Notes under the pieces: generated by a model | Told to the model about the DNA's origin: nothing | Database searches by the model: none | What the model saw: the letters and a program-made list of their open reading frames with translations, nothing else | Made by a program: the position numbers and the translations under genes | Part shown: positions 47,593 to 57,134 of the stretch, piece after piece | Layout: every line of letters starts with the position of its first letter | Position numbering within the stretch: the first letter of the stretch is position 1 | Assembly (NCBI GenBank): GCA_903825315.1 | Contig: CAIKAD010000002.1 | Coordinates: forward strand, 186,001 to 250,000 | Source: an uncultured Candidatus Peregrinibacteria bacterium | Lineage (GTDB): Bacteria > Patescibacteriota > Gracilibacteria > Peribacterales > Peribacteraceae | Direction: 5' to 3' | DNA: 64,000 nt

Positions 47593-48306
47593 TTACGCCG
47601 CCCTCCGCAGCAAATCCGAAACCAGTTCAAGAGCAACGGTGTTATAGGCGTAATCCATCCGGAGTGGCCCCAAGATGCCGATCGCTCCGCCATTCCCCCT
47701 GAGCTGATACCGCGTGATCACCAGGCCGCAACTCTGGAGCTGGGGGAGGAGATGCTCTTCACCGATGTAGTAACGGACATGGTCATCCACCTCCACCTTG
47801 TTCAGGAGCTCCGTGAGCTTCTTCTCGAGCACCTCCACCACGCCTGTGGCAAGGAGTGGATTCATCTGGAACTCCGGCTGCCGCAACGCATTGGCCAAGC
47901 CCATGTAGTACACACCTGGTTTGTGCGGGACAGTGACAAACGCCACGTTGGGAACCATCTGCGAGAGCAGTGACAACGCCTCATACGCAAACTCCTGATC
48001 CTTGCGCTGAAAGTACTGCTCGCGAAGGGTGGCAAACTTTTGCCGCGCCTTGCGCTCAGCCACCGTGGGCTGCATAAACTCCTTCACAAACGCACGGTAG
48101 CCTTTGGCCGTAGGAATGCGCCCGGCGCTGATGTGCGGCTGCTCGAGAAAGCCTTGATCCTCCAATACCCCCATTTCCGAGCGAATAGTCGCGGAGGAAA
48201 CGGCAAAATCCCCGCTTTCCAGCAGTTTCTTGCTTCCGACGGGCAGCGCCGTCTGGATAAATTGGTCAATGATGGCGACGAGAAGCCTGCTCTGTCGGTC
48301 GTTCAT
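47593..48306 (-). CDS. hrcA: Heat-inducible transcription repressor HrcA, short form
   Basis: 237 residues versus about 340 in most bacteria. The N-terminal winged helix is clear: RQSRLLVAIIDQFIQTALPVGS, VSSATIRSEMGVLEDQGFLEQPHISAGRIPT. A shortened GAF-like middle domain and GAIGILGPLRMDYAYN near the end match the family. HrcA binds CIRCE sites and is kept folded by GroEL. A CIRCE overlaps its own promoter (48317-48343), so it represses itself. TATACT lies 7 nt before the ATG. Confidence 0.92.
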   Translation of the reverse strand: MNDRQSRLLVAIIDQFIQTALPVGSKKLLESGDFAVSSATIRSEMGVLEDQGFLEQPHISAGRIPTAKGYRAFVKEFMQPTVAERKARQKFATLREQYFQRKDQEFAYEALSLLSQMVPNVAFVTVPHKPGVYYMGLANALRQPEFQMNPLLATGVVEVLEKKLTELLNKVEVDDHVRYYIGEEHLLPQLQSCGLVITRYQLRGNGGAIGILGPLRMDYAYNTVALELVSDLLRRAA

Positions 48307-48316
48307 AAGAGGAAGT

Positions 48317-48343
48317 ATAGCACTCCTATTGACGGAGTGCCAA
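48317..48343. promoter_or_regulatory. CIRCE operator of hrcA
   Basis: ATAGCACTC (48317-48325), a 9-nt spacer, then GAGTGCCAA (48335-48343), against the consensus TTAGCACTC-N9-GAGTGCTAA. It overlaps the hrcA -10 box TATACT (48314-48319, minus strand). Confidence 0.9.
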
Positions 48344-48351
48344 GTTATTGA

Positions 48352-48448
48352 ATTCTTGATAGATTAGTTCATTACTTCGTTCTTGGAATGAATATATTGA
48401 TCACCCTGAGCGGGCGCAGCGAATAACCAAGTATCAAAAACCCATCAC
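48352..48448. other. Spacer with word repeats downstream of the DUF11 gene
   Basis: Contains TTCATTACTTCGTTCTTGG and AACCAAGTATC words and a CCCTGAGCGGGCGCAGCG motif. No gene found. Confidence 0.4.
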
Positions 48449-48961
48449 TCATTCCTGAGCACACACAACGGGCGTGGTGAAAGTAGAAACATTATCCCCC
48501 TCCTCCGGATCCGTCGTTGCCTGCGCCTCGACAAAGACACGGTTGTTGACCACTACCTTGCAACCCGCCGATACGGGGAGCGCAAGCGCAACAGTAAATT
48601 TCCGCACCTCTCCTCCCGGTATCGTGAACCCCACCCCGGCAGGCGCACCGCAGAACACAATGCCGTCCTTCGCATTACAGGTTGCATCGGACCCGCCCGC
48701 GACAAACGAGAGCCCCGGCGGTATTACATCCCCCACCAGAACACCCATAGCAGGCTCTGAGGAAGCATTACTCACGGTGAGGGTGTAGATAATGGTTTCA
48801 CCGGCTTTTACGCTACCCGGTCCTTTCTGTGAGATGCGGATATCCGCCTTGTGCGTGAGAAGCTGCGCAGAAAGAAGCTCTTTCCCTCCCACAAACGCCG
48901 CCACAATCAACAGCGTGAGGATGAGAAGCGCAATCGAGGTGCGCGGAAGGCGTTCGGCCAT
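48449..48961 (-). CDS. DUF11 domain surface protein
   Basis: 170 residues with a single N-terminal transmembrane anchor (ALLILTLLIVAAFVGG). One DUF11 Ig-like repeat follows: ADIRISQKGPGSVKAGETIIYTLTVSN, VLVGDVIPPGLSFV, VRKFTVALAL and the late PEEGDNVS. Two or more Cys in the domain may form disulfides. Such domains occur in bacterial surface adhesins. It is followed on the same strand by hrcA, which has its own promoter and operator. Confidence 0.88.
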   Translation of the reverse strand: MAERLPRTSIALLILTLLIVAAFVGGKELLSAQLLTHKADIRISQKGPGSVKAGETIIYTLTVSNASSEPAMGVLVGDVIPPGLSFVAGGSDATCNAKDGIVFCGAPAGVGFTIPGGEVRKFTVALALPVSAGCKVVVNNRVFVEAQATTDPEEGDNVSTFTTPVVCAQE

Positions 48962-49021
48962 GGGAAAGGGGGTAGTTGTGTACGATTGTACGACCCCTTC
49001 TTCTCGAAAGATATTGCATCA

Positions 49022-49121
49022 TGGGAAGGGATTGGGGATTGGTCTATTGGAGGCTGTGGACGAATGTACGAAGCACAACCCAAATATCCCATCTCTCATC
49101 CCTCACCCTCAATCCCTTTCC
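49022..49121. repeat. Quasi-palindromic spacer, 'gggattgg' family
   Basis: GGGAAGGGATTGGGGATTGG at the left faces CTCATCCCTCACCCTCAATC and CCTTTCC at the right, after the end of the L31 gene. Confidence 0.6.
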
Positions 49122-49122
49122 T

Positions 49123-49335
49123 CTATTGCTTCCCCGCCGCCATCCTCTTACGGAACCGTTCCACCCGGCCGCCGCGCGCCTCCTTCTGCGCCTTACCCGT
49201 GTAGACGGGGTGGCAGTTACGGCACACTTCGACGCTCTGCTCCTTGATCGTTGCCGGGATCAGATACACCGTCCCACACGTCTGGCAGGTCGTCTTAGCG
49301 TCTTTGAACAGCTCTGGATGGATACCGGGTTTCAT
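49123..49335 (-). CDS. rpmE: 50S ribosomal protein L31
   Basis: 70 residues. Starts MKPGIHPELF and contains Cys17/Cys20 and Cys38/Cys41 (TTCQTCGTV and EVCRNCHPVYTGK), the zinc-binding C+ form of bacterial L31. It sits downstream of gyrA on the same strand. Confidence 0.96.
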   Translation of the reverse strand: MKPGIHPELFKDAKTTCQTCGTVYLIPATIKEQSVEVCRNCHPVYTGKAQKEARGGRVERFRKRMAAGKQ

Positions 49336-49384
49336 AGCGGGGGTAGTTTACAGAAGTATTGAATTGGTGCAATAGAAAAGGTGA

Positions 49385-49472
49385 ACGGGAGGAGTATTGG
49401 CGAACTGGAATACTGGAATATCGGGACCGAATTATGGCCCGAATACTCCAATACTCGAATATTCAAATGGTC
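49385..49472. repeat. Quasi-palindromic spacer, 'gaatattgg' family
   Basis: Left arm GGAGTATTGGCGAACTGG and AATACTGGAATATCGGG; right arm CCCGAATACTCCAATACTCG and AATATTCAAATGG. At the 3' end of gyrA. Confidence 0.8.
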
Positions 49473-49476
49473 GATC

Positions 49477-52116
49477 CTATCTCTTCGCAGCCTCCGCTTC
49501 CTTGGCTGCAGCCCTTGCCGCGCGCTTCACCTTCCGTTCCTCCTTTTCTATCGCTTCTACCTCCTCCTCGCGCAATTCGGCTGCGGCCTGTAATACGGCC
49601 TCCTCGGCCTCCTTGTCTTCCATCACCACGCTCATCGTTGCCACTTTGTCACGCGCATTGAGCCGCATCACAATAACGCCTTGCGTGGCGCGACCGCGGC
49701 TGGGTATGTCGCTCAGGCGCATACGGATCATCTGCCCCTGCTTGCTGATACAGAGAAGATCGCCGTCCGTCCCCTTTTCCAGTACAAACCCACCCACGAT
49801 ATCACCCGTCTTCGGCGTCAGTTGCGCCGCTTTTACCCCCGTGCCACCACGGCCCTGGAAGCGGTATTCCGTAACCGGCGTCATCTTGCCGAGCCCGTTC
49901 TCCATCACCACAAGAAGCTGGGATGTGGAAGGAGCCTGAATCAATGCCGCTTCCACAACGATATCTCCTGCGCCAAGCATAATGCCCCGCACCCCGGCAG
50001 CGGCGCGGCCCATGTCGCGCACGTCGTCTTCCTTGAAGCGGATGGCCTTGCCCTTGCGTGTAAGGATGAAGACCTCGTCCTTGCCGCTCGTGGCCAGCAC
50101 CCACTTGAGTTCGTCGCCTGCGGGCAGCTTCTGCGCGATGAGTCCAGACCGGCGGATATTCTCGAATTCGCTCGCCGCCGTTCGCTTAACCGTACCCTTG
50201 GACGTGGTCATAAAGAGGAACTTCTTACCGCTCATGTCCGCCTTAAGCATTGCCGTAATGTGCTCCTCCGGCTGCAGTTGCAATAAATTGACAATAGCCT
50301 GGCCTTTGGCAGCGCGGCTTGTCTGGGGCAATTCATAGACCGGTAGTTTGAACACACGCCCCGTGTTGGTGAAGTAGAGGATATCGTCGTGGTTCATCGC
50401 GTGGAGGAGCGACAGCACCTCGTCGTCGTCCTTCGTTGTCATGCCCTTGATCCCCTTGCCTCCACGATGCTGCGCCCGGAACTGGACGGGACTGAGGCGT
50501 TTGACGTAGCCACCCATCGTGAGCGTGACGATCATCGGGGCATTGGGAATGGTGTCCTTGGCGGAGAATTCCCCTACGGCAGTCGGGACGATTGTCGTCT
50601 GGCGCGGGTCGCCGTACGTGGTCTTGAGCGTCTCCAGCTCTGCCCTGAGAATCTTATCCACCTTCTTCTTGTCCTTGAGAATCGCCTCGCACTCAGCAAT
50701 GAACTTGAGTTTTTCCTTCAACTCATCCTCAATCTTCTTGCGCTCGAGACCGGCCAGCGTCTGAAGTCGCATCTGGAGGATGGCATCCGCCTGGATCTCG
50801 GTGAGCTTGAACTTCTTCACCAGATTCTCCCTGGCAATCTCCTTCGTTTCGCTCTTCTTGATGGTCTGGATAATCTGGTCGATGTGATCCAGCGCCTTCT
50901 TGAGGCCTTCCAGGATATGCGCACGCTCCTTGGCCCGGTCACGGTCGTAGGTAACGCGCCGCGTGATGACAATGCGACGGTGACCCACAAAGATCTCCAG
51001 AAGTTCCTGCAGGTTGAGGAGGCGCGGCTGAATACCGTCCGCCAGCGCGATCATGTTGTAGCCAAAGCTCGTTTGCAGGTCGGTAAGCTTGAAGAGCTGA
51101 TTGAGGACCTTTTGGGGATAGGCATCCTTCTTGAGCTCGATGATCACGCGCACCTTCTGATCCCGATCCGACTCATCACGAATGTCCGAGATCCCCATAA
51201 TGACCTTATCGTTGACCAGCTCGGCCATCCTCTCGATCATGGCAGACTTGTTCACCTGGTACGGGATCTCGCTGATATGGATGTAATAGCGGCCTTTGCC
51301 GTCCTCTTCAATTTCCGCTTTTCCGCGAATGACTACGCTGCCCCGTCCCGTAAGGTATGCCTGTCGGATCGATTCCTTGTTGTACACAATGCCTCCTGTG
51401 GGGAAGTCCGGCCCTTTGACGAACTGAAGCAGGTCTTCCACCGTCGCATCCGGGTTCTCGATGAGATGCAGTATGGCATCCACGAGCTCGCCTAAGTTGT
51501 GCGGCGGCATATTGGTGGCCATGCCTACGGCGATGCCCACGGTCCCATTGAGGAGAAGATTGGGGAGCTTGGCAGGAAGGACCGATGGCTCCTTGCGCGT
51601 ATTATCGTAGTTGCCCACAAAGTCCACCGTGTCCTTTTCGATATCCTGCAGCATCTCATCCGTCACCTTCTTCATGCGCGCCTCCGTGTAACGCATGGCC
51701 GCTGCACCGTCCCCGTCAATGGAGCCAAAGTTCCCCTGCCCGTCGATGAGCGGATACCGCATGGAAAAATCCTGCGCCATGCGGACCAGCGCTTCGTATA
51801 CGGCGGAATCTCCGTGCGGGTGATACTTACCCAGAACGTCACCAACGACGAGCGCACACTTGCGGTACTTTGCGCCGCTCCGCAGCCCCAGCTGATGCAT
51901 GGCGTACAAAATACGGCGGTGTACCGGCTTCAAGCCGTCCCGCGCATCGGGAAGGGCGCGCGACACGATCACGCTCATCGCGTAATCGAGGTAACTCTGC
52001 TCCATCTCCGTCACAATGGGTCGCGGGGCCAAACGTCCGATGCTGGAAATAGTCTCGCCACCGCCCGAAAGCGACTGCTGCTGGGGGTTACCGGGGTTCG
52101 TATTCTTGTCAGCCAT
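49477..52116 (-). CDS. gyrA: DNA gyrase subunit A
   Basis: 879 residues. The winged-helix breakage-reunion domain has [30 protein letters not shown] (quoted in parts), GKYHPHGD and the catalytic Tyr in AMRYTEARM. The coiled coil follows near 370-480. The C-terminal six-bladed domain has the GyrA-box QHRGGKG at about 552-558. It cuts and rejoins the gate DNA strand during negative supercoiling, with GyrB elsewhere. A Glu/Lys/Ala-rich acidic tail ends the protein. Confidence 0.97.
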   Translation of the reverse strand: MADKNTNPGNPQQQSLSGGGETISSIGRLAPRPIVTEMEQSYLDYAMSVIVSRALPDARDGLKPVHRRILYAMHQLGLRSGAKYRKCALVVGDVLGKYHPHGDSAVYEALVRMAQDFSMRYPLIDGQGNFGSIDGDGAAAMRYTEARMKKVTDEMLQDIEKDTVDFVGNYDNTRKEPSVLPAKLPNLLLNGTVGIAVGMATNMPPHNLGELVDAILHLIENPDATVEDLLQFVKGPDFPTGGIVYNKESIRQAYLTGRGSVVIRGKAEIEEDGKGRYYIHISEIPYQVNKSAMIERMAELVNDKVIMGISDIRDESDRDQKVRVIIELKKDAYPQKVLNQLFKLTDLQTSFGYNMIALADGIQPRLLNLQELLEIFVGHRRIVITRRVTYDRDRAKERAHILEGLKKALDHIDQIIQTIKKSETKEIARENLVKKFKLTEIQADAILQMRLQTLAGLERKKIEDELKEKLKFIAECEAILKDKKKVDKILRAELETLKTTYGDPRQTTIVPTAVGEFSAKDTIPNAPMIVTLTMGGYVKRLSPVQFRAQHRGGKGIKGMTTKDDDEVLSLLHAMNHDDILYFTNTGRVFKLPVYELPQTSRAAKGQAIVNLLQLQPEEHITAMLKADMSGKKFLFMTTSKGTVKRTAASEFENIRRSGLIAQKLPAGDELKWVLATSGKDEVFILTRKGKAIRFKEDDVRDMGRAAAGVRGIMLGAGDIVVEAALIQAPSTSQLLVVMENGLGKMTPVTEYRFQGRGGTGVKAAQLTPKTGDIVGGFVLEKGTDGDLLCISKQGQMIRMRLSDIPSRGRATQGVIVMRLNARDKVATMSVVMEDKEAEEAVLQAAAELREEEVEAIEKEERKVKRAARAAAKEAEAAKR

Positions 52117-52233
52117 ACGAAAATCTGCGGGGAAAAGTGTTCTACGCGATCATAGCGTTTTTTTCTTGCGATGAAAGGGGTGTGGCCCACAAAATGTGAG
52201 AGACATGGAGCGACTTTGCAGTGTTTTTCAAAC

Positions 52234-52261
52234 TTGACTTTTATTCTTTTTTTTATATTAT
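52234..52261 (+). promoter_or_regulatory. Promoter of hypothetical gene at 52287
   Basis: TTGACT (52234-52239) and TATTAT (52256-52261) with a 16-nt T-rich spacer, 25 nt before the start codon. Confidence 0.7.
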
Positions 52262-52286
52262 ATACTTCCTTACTACTCCCTGCACT

Positions 52287-52643
52287 ATGGATTCAACAGA
52301 ACTCTTGCAGCGTGTCGGATGGACGTCAGCCCCTGAGCATGACAGCAAACTATCGACTGCACAGGGAGCAACCCAGCTCGCATTGGATAGCGGGATGCTC
52401 TTGCTGGAAAAGATGAATGGCGAGCCGCTCACCTGCGAAACGGTTCTTGAATTCCGCAGGCAAGTACTACAAACGTACGTCGGAATTTGCACGATGATCA
52501 AGGATCTTCAGGGGCGCGAAGAGTATGCAGTGATAGCAGAGGCATGTGCGGATACGCTCGGAAAGATTGATGTGATCCTGGCGGAACTTGTAACACATGA
52601 CCACCAGGGAACAGGGTTTTCCGGGAGCGAAGTGAACGCGTAG
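52287..52643 (+). CDS. Hypothetical helical protein, 118 aa
   Basis: Starts at the ATG at 52287, downstream of a clear promoter. The protein is soluble and mainly helical (ATQLALDSGMLLLEKM, TVLEFRRQVLQTYVGI, EEYAVIAEACADTLGKIDVIL). No family recognised. The next gene (rsmI) begins 95 nt later after a GCCCACC/GGTGGGC hairpin. Confidence 0.65.
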   Translation: MDSTELLQRVGWTSAPEHDSKLSTAQGATQLALDSGMLLLEKMNGEPLTCETVLEFRRQVLQTYVGICTMIKDLQGREEYAVIAEACADTLGKIDVILAELVTHDHQGTGFSGSEVNA

Positions 52644-52672
52644 CCTGTCCTCATGCTTTCCGTTGTCGCCAC

Positions 52673-52702
52673 GCCCACCACTCGGCTTCGCTCGGGGTGG
52701 GC
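52673..52702 (+). terminator. Hairpin downstream of 52287 gene
   Basis: GCCCACC (52673-52679) pairs with GGTGGGC (52696-52702). There is no T-run, so it is either a weak terminator or an mRNA stabilising hairpin. Confidence 0.4.
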
Positions 52703-52738
52703 TTCCCGATTTCACCTCCATCGCATACCCTGACATTC

Positions 52739-53410
52739 ATGCTATCAATAGTAGCAACGCCCATCGGGAACCTCGGTGATATCACCCTCCGCGCCATCGA
52801 GACGCTCAAGAAATGTGATGCCGTGGTGTGTGAGGATACGCGCGTGACGGGGAATCTCCTCAAGCAACTGGGCATCGGGAAGAAGGAACTGATCAGCTTC
52901 CACGGACACACCGATCCGGGGAAAGTGGAACATCTGATCAATCTCCTGAAAGGAGGAAAACATTTCGCGCTCGTATCCGACGCCGGTACGCCAGGCATCA
53001 GCGATCCGGGATACGCCATCGTCAAACGGGCAAGGGATACAAACATCCCCATTGAAGCGATCCCCGGACCATCCGCGTTCCTTGCTGCACTTTCTGTTTC
53101 AGGACTTCCCATTCACAATTTTGTGTATCTGGGATTCCTTCCGCTCAAGAAAGGACGGAAGACGCTCCTCGATTCATTGAGGGATGAAAAACGGACGGTG
53201 ATTTTCTACGAGTCCGTCCACCGCATCGAAAAGACGCTGAACGAACTTGCAGACACGCTCAAGGACCAGCCGGACCGCCCCATGGCAATCGCACGGGAAC
53301 TGACCAAGATGCACGAGCAGGTCATAAACACCACCGTGCACGACCTGCCCTCCATCGTACAATTCTTAACGAAGAAAGGAGAGTTCGTCGTCATCATCGG
53401 CGCGCGATGA
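52739..53410 (+). CDS. rsmI: 16S rRNA 2'-O-methyltransferase RsmI
   Basis: 223 residues from the Met at 52739 in MLSIVATPIGNLGDITLRA, the conserved RsmI start. Further motifs: VVCEDTRVTGNLL, LVSDAGTPGISDPG (SAM-binding), PGPSAFLAALSVSG and FYESVHRI. It methylates the 2'-O of C1402 in 16S rRNA with RsmH partnering at the same residue. Confidence 0.95.
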   Translation: MLSIVATPIGNLGDITLRAIETLKKCDAVVCEDTRVTGNLLKQLGIGKKELISFHGHTDPGKVEHLINLLKGGKHFALVSDAGTPGISDPGYAIVKRARDTNIPIEAIPGPSAFLAALSVSGLPIHNFVYLGFLPLKKGRKTLLDSLRDEKRTVIFYESVHRIEKTLNELADTLKDQPDRPMAIARELTKMHEQVINTTVHDLPSIVQFLTKKGEFVVIIGAR

Positions 53411-53422
53411 TCTCTCGCATAA

Positions 53423-53455
53423 GTGTACACATATGTGTACACATTTGTGCGCACA
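53423..53455. repeat. Tandem palindromes
   Basis: GTGTACACATATGTGTACAC (53423-53442) is a perfect 20-bp palindrome, followed by TGTGCGCACA (53446-53455). The half-sites match the palindrome at 27506-27527. It lies between convergent rsmI and the M23 peptidase gene. Confidence 0.8.
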
Positions 53456-53538
53456 TTCCTCTAGCGTTCATCTCCTTTCGTAGATGTGATTCGTTCCTCT
53501 CTCCCTTGAAATACAAACAGAGGAATGCAGCGATCACG

Positions 53539-54825
53539 TTACGGCAGAACATTCAACGGATTGATATTCGCCCCGTTCTTGATCACTTCAAAGTGCAGGT
53601 GCGGACCCGTCGTCAACAGTCCCGCCCCGTACGTGCCGGGCTTTCCCCCACTCATGCCGATCACCTGGCCCTGGCGCACCTCGTCCCCTGCCCCTACGGC
53701 AAAGGAAGATAAGTGGCCGTAGAGCGTTGCATAACCGTCACGGTGGCCGATAAGGATATAGGAATAGCCCCGTGCTCCCCCGTCTCGGGCGAGAAAGACG
53801 ATGCCGTCCGCCGAAACGCTCACGGGCGATCCCTGCCCCTGCCCGATATCGACGGCGTTGTGTTGCACGCCGAAACGCTTGAAGTAGTTGGCATCGCGGA
53901 AGCCGGCCGTAACGGGCCCGTACACCGGCCAGGAGAACTTTACACCAGGGAGCTGGACTGTGCCGTCATCCTGCTGCGCATCCATGAGCCCCATGTCGAT
54001 AAGCTTGCGCTTGGCTTTCTCACGGATTCGGGCATCGATGCGCGCCATATCCGACTGGAGCCTGAGCACGTTGGCCTGGACGGCAGCCATTTCCGCGCGG
54101 TAAGCGGCTATCTGGTCCGCTGTCGCCTGCATAGCCCCCACCGCCTGGTCGTACGCCTTGTCTGCGTCGCGATACTCCGTCAGGAGCGTCTCACGATCCT
54201 GATACAGCCTATCGAGTGACTGTACGGCATCCGCCGCGGCCTTTTGAGCGTTCTCCGAGAGCAGCGCAGCAGATTCGCGCAACGACAGGAGGGAAACCAT
54301 GTACTCCTCCCGCGCCCGCGCCACTTCCGTCTCCTGGAAATCGCGCTCCAGGCCGGAGCCGAAGGAAAGAGTAAGGAGGCGTCGGAAGACGTAGCCAATG
54401 CTATTTTCCTGCGCCGTGACTGTGAGCTGGCCCGCCTGCACGAGCTTGTTGAATTCCTCCTCCCCAGCCGCGTACGCACGCACAAGCCGTTCGTACTGTG
54501 CAGTAGCAACCAGACGGCGGGCTTCCAGTTCTCGCACATGGGGACGCAATGCCACAATTTGCATGCGAACGTCGTGCTTTTTCTTGCCAACCGCCAGCAA
54601 CTTTTTGAATGCCTCATCCGCGGTGAGCTGCGTCTGCTTCTCCGAGTTTGCTGCCACTGTTCGGCGCCCGTAGCTAGCCTTGGCCTTGTCCAGCGTCTGC
54701 TCAAACTTAGCCTGAAGCGCCGCACGGTCCCCCGTTACATCCCCGAGCAACACAGCAGTTCCCGCTAGCGGCACGATAGCCACGCCCAGTACGGCAATGA
54801 CGATGAACCGATATGTGGGGTGCAT
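53539..54825 (-). CDS. Secreted M23 (LytM) peptidase with coiled coil
   Basis: 428 residues from the Met at 54825, preceded by TATAAT. N-terminal signal/anchor (VIAVLGVAIVPLAGTAVLL), a coiled-coil region (about 30-290) as in EnvC-like activators or endopeptidases, then a LytM domain with HNAVDIGQGQGSPV (first zinc ligands H and D) and HLHFEV (HxH). It probably cuts peptidoglycan cross-links or activates amidases during division. Confidence 0.92.
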   Translation of the reverse strand: MHPTYRFIVIAVLGVAIVPLAGTAVLLGDVTGDRAALQAKFEQTLDKAKASYGRRTVAANSEKQTQLTADEAFKKLLAVGKKKHDVRMQIVALRPHVRELEARRLVATAQYERLVRAYAAGEEEFNKLVQAGQLTVTAQENSIGYVFRRLLTLSFGSGLERDFQETEVARAREEYMVSLLSLRESAALLSENAQKAAADAVQSLDRLYQDRETLLTEYRDADKAYDQAVGAMQATADQIAAYRAEMAAVQANVLRLQSDMARIDARIREKAKRKLIDMGLMDAQQDDGTVQLPGVKFSWPVYGPVTAGFRDANYFKRFGVQHNAVDIGQGQGSPVSVSADGIVFLARDGGARGYSYILIGHRDGYATLYGHLSSFAVGAGDEVRQGQVIGMSGGKPGTYGAGLLTTGPHLHFEVIKNGANINPLNVLP

Positions 54826-54880
54826 GTTTCTGTATATTATACAGTATTTTGATATATTCTGGTAGTGTTCGATGGGTCTC

Positions 54881-54990
54881 ACAGAAACCGAGGAAACCAA
54901 AGAATCCGAAGGATACTTCTTCCCTGTCCTACTAGTACAACAACAACTGCCCCTCGGATGCATCGGATCCCTCGGTTTCTTCGGCTTCCC
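54881..54990. repeat. Quasi-palindromic spacer, 'gaaacc' family
   Basis: Left arm CAGAAACCGAGGAAACC and AAGAATCCGAAGG; right arm CCTCGGATGCATCGGATCC and CTCGGTTTCTTCGGC. Unusually it lies between divergent genes (M23 peptidase and ruvA), which argues against a simple terminator role. Confidence 0.75.
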
Positions 54991-55044
54991 CTCCGATTCC
55001 CCAAAAACTTCCACCCGCTCCGACCCCAGTGCTATCCTCCCCCC

Positions 55045-55623
55045 ATGATCGCTCACCTGCGGGGAACGGCTCAAAAACTCGGCGTCGGCGAGGTGATTAT
55101 GGATGTCCAGGGTGTTGGATATCGTGTCTGTGTGCCGCTGGACGTGTGGGAAAAGTTGCCGGAATTCGCCCCTGCAAGTCTCTGGATTTCTTCCTACATC
55201 CGTGAGGACCGGTTTGACCTGTACGGCTTCCTGGACCGGGCGGGACAGGTCCTGTTCGAATCCCTGATCAGACTGTCGGGCATCGGTCCCAAATTGGGAC
55301 TGGAATTATGCGCCGTGCCCAAAGCCCTCCTCCTCCGCGCCGTGCAGGAACAGGATGCGGGACTACTCAAGAACGTGAAGGGCGTGGGAAAGAAAACAGC
55401 CGAAAAGCTGCTCGTGGAACTCAAATCACTCTTGGAGAAGAGCCCTGGCCTCCTCGGCACGCCGGACGTGTCGGAGCTGCCGCATGAGTTTGACCAGGAC
55501 GCTATCGCCGCCCTCACGTCACTCGGATACGACTCCCCCGCCGCCGTCGATGCGCTCAAGAGACTGCCACCGGATCTCAAGTCCACCGAGGAACGGGTTG
55601 CGGCGGCGTTGCGGTCATTGTAA
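55045..55623 (+). CDS. ruvA: Holliday junction DNA helicase subunit RuvA
   Basis: 192 residues from the Met at 55045 (start MIAHLRGT). OB-fold (1-65), two helix-hairpin-helix motifs (LIRLSGIGPKLGL and LKNVKGVGKKTAEKL), and the C-terminal RuvB-binding three-helix domain (QDAIAALTSLGYD...). It holds the junction while RuvB drives migration. TATCCT 6 nt before the ATG suggests a leaderless mRNA. Confidence 0.96.
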   Translation: MIAHLRGTAQKLGVGEVIMDVQGVGYRVCVPLDVWEKLPEFAPASLWISSYIREDRFDLYGFLDRAGQVLFESLIRLSGIGPKLGLELCAVPKALLLRAVQEQDAGLLKNVKGVGKKTAEKLLVELKSLLEKSPGLLGTPDVSELPHEFDQDAIAALTSLGYDSPAAVDALKRLPPDLKSTEERVAAALRSL

Positions 55624-55690
55624 TTGTCCCCTCGAACAATCAGGAAAAGAACACACGTGACAACAACAGCGGTGAGGTATACTCCGTCCC

Positions 55691-56974
55691 ATGCTTCATC
55701 TGGATATCACGCCATCTCTGGCGAAGACCATCACGCCCTCCCTGGGCATTCCGGACCAGGAACTCATCAGCCTCCGTACCACCATGAAGCGGTACGTGGA
55801 GGACTGGCTGCACGAGCGCGCACGCGGGGAGCACGCCTGGACCATGGATCCCTACAACAAGCAGACGATTGAACGCATCAAAGAAGCGGCTATTCGCGCC
55901 AAAGGCGAAGGTGTGGATACGGTGGTGTGGGTGGGTATTGGCGGTTCGGCTCTGGGTCCGCGGGTGATTCAGGAAGCATTTGAGGCACCGGATACGCCGG
56001 AGTTCTTCATCCTCGATACGCTGGACCCCTCGGTGCTCGAAAAGGTCTTCTCCATCATCAACTGGAAGACGACGCTGCTCGTGGTGGCGAGCAAATCCGG
56101 CGACACGCTGGAGCCTATGAGCATCTTCTTCCTGTGCTGGGAGCAGCTGCAAAAAGCGCGGAGGGATCGCGCAGCGGAGCGTGTTCTAGCCCTCACGGAT
56201 CCGGAGAAAGGCTACCTGCACGCCTTCTGCCTGGACCGCGGCATCCCCATGCTCCCCATTCCGTCCAACGTTGGCGGGCGCTACTCCATTTTTACGCCCA
56301 TCGGCCTCCTGCCGCTGGCGCTCCTCGGCGGCGACGTGGACAGCTTTGCGCGCGGCGGCAAAGAGATGGACACACTGTGCCAGGAACCGCTTTTGGACGA
56401 GAACCCGGCCGCCCTCCTCGCCAGCGCGCAGTACGTGCTGGACACCAAGCGTGGCTACAAGGTGCGCGTGGTAATGCCCTACAGCCAGCGCCTGGCCTCG
56501 CTGGGGCGCTGGGAGCAGCAACTCATCGCGGAGAGCCTGGGGAAGAAGGAAACATCGAACCCCATTCCCATTGCCGCCGTGGGCACACAGGACCAGCATT
56601 CGCTGCTGCAACAGTGGATCGCCGGCCCGCGTACGTTCTGGCACCTCTTCATCCGCGACCTGGAGAAGCCGCGCCTCTACGTCCCCGAACGGCTCGACGC
56701 CCAATGGCGGTTCATTGAGGGCAAAACGCTGGGGCAACTCCTGGATGCCTGCTACGAAGGGACGAGCCGCGCCCTCACCGCGGTCAAGCGCCCCTATGCA
56801 ACCATTACGCTCACGCGCCTCGACAGCTACCACCTGGGGCAGCTCTTCTTCCTCCTCCTTGCGGACGCCGTCTTCCTCGGCAAGCTCTACCGCATCGATC
56901 CCTACGGCCAGCCGGCTGTGGAAAGCGGTAAGCAGATCACGAAGGAAATATTGTCGAGGGGGAAGGAGGAATGA
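55691..56974 (+). CDS. pgi: Glucose-6-phosphate isomerase
   Basis: 427 residues, the short bacterial form. Sugar-phosphate binding: VWVGIGGSALGPRVIQEAF, VVASKSGDTLEPM (SIS), and the late active-site region TQDQHSLLQQW with the family Gln-His. It links glucose-6-phosphate from the glucan genes at 20-24.8 kb to glycolysis. A -10 box TATACT (55678-55683) ends 7 nt before the ATG. Confidence 0.95.
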   Translation: MLHLDITPSLAKTITPSLGIPDQELISLRTTMKRYVEDWLHERARGEHAWTMDPYNKQTIERIKEAAIRAKGEGVDTVVWVGIGGSALGPRVIQEAFEAPDTPEFFILDTLDPSVLEKVFSIINWKTTLLVVASKSGDTLEPMSIFFLCWEQLQKARRDRAAERVLALTDPEKGYLHAFCLDRGIPMLPIPSNVGGRYSIFTPIGLLPLALLGGDVDSFARGGKEMDTLCQEPLLDENPAALLASAQYVLDTKRGYKVRVVMPYSQRLASLGRWEQQLIAESLGKKETSNPIPIAAVGTQDQHSLLQQWIAGPRTFWHLFIRDLEKPRLYVPERLDAQWRFIEGKTLGQLLDACYEGTSRALTAVKRPYATITLTRLDSYHLGQLFFLLLADAVFLGKLYRIDPYGQPAVESGKQITKEILSRGKEE

Positions 56975-57062
56975 ACCAAGGCTCCAATGATCCAATGACC
57001 AAAGACGCTTCGATCACCTGACCGTTTTGGGATTTGGAATTGTGGACAGTTGGTTCATTCAG
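56972..57062. repeat. Quasi-palindromic spacer, 'ccaatg/ttggaa' family
   Basis: Shares GACCAAA, CGTTTTGGG and GTTGGTTCATTC with the spacer after the glycosyltransferase (21239-21330). The arms GAACCAAGGCTCCAATG and CAGTTGGTTC pair. Confidence 0.75.
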
Positions 57063-57134
57063 AAATCAAACATTGCTGTTTCTTCGAAGGTTCAATTGTC
57101 CTATAATTTCCGCCCAATCTTCTCCCACTTCTTA

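Noticed and set aside
562-57062. CRISPR arrays
   Set aside because: The repetitive spacers are palindromic word-repeats without regular repeat-spacer periodicity, and no cas genes were seen.
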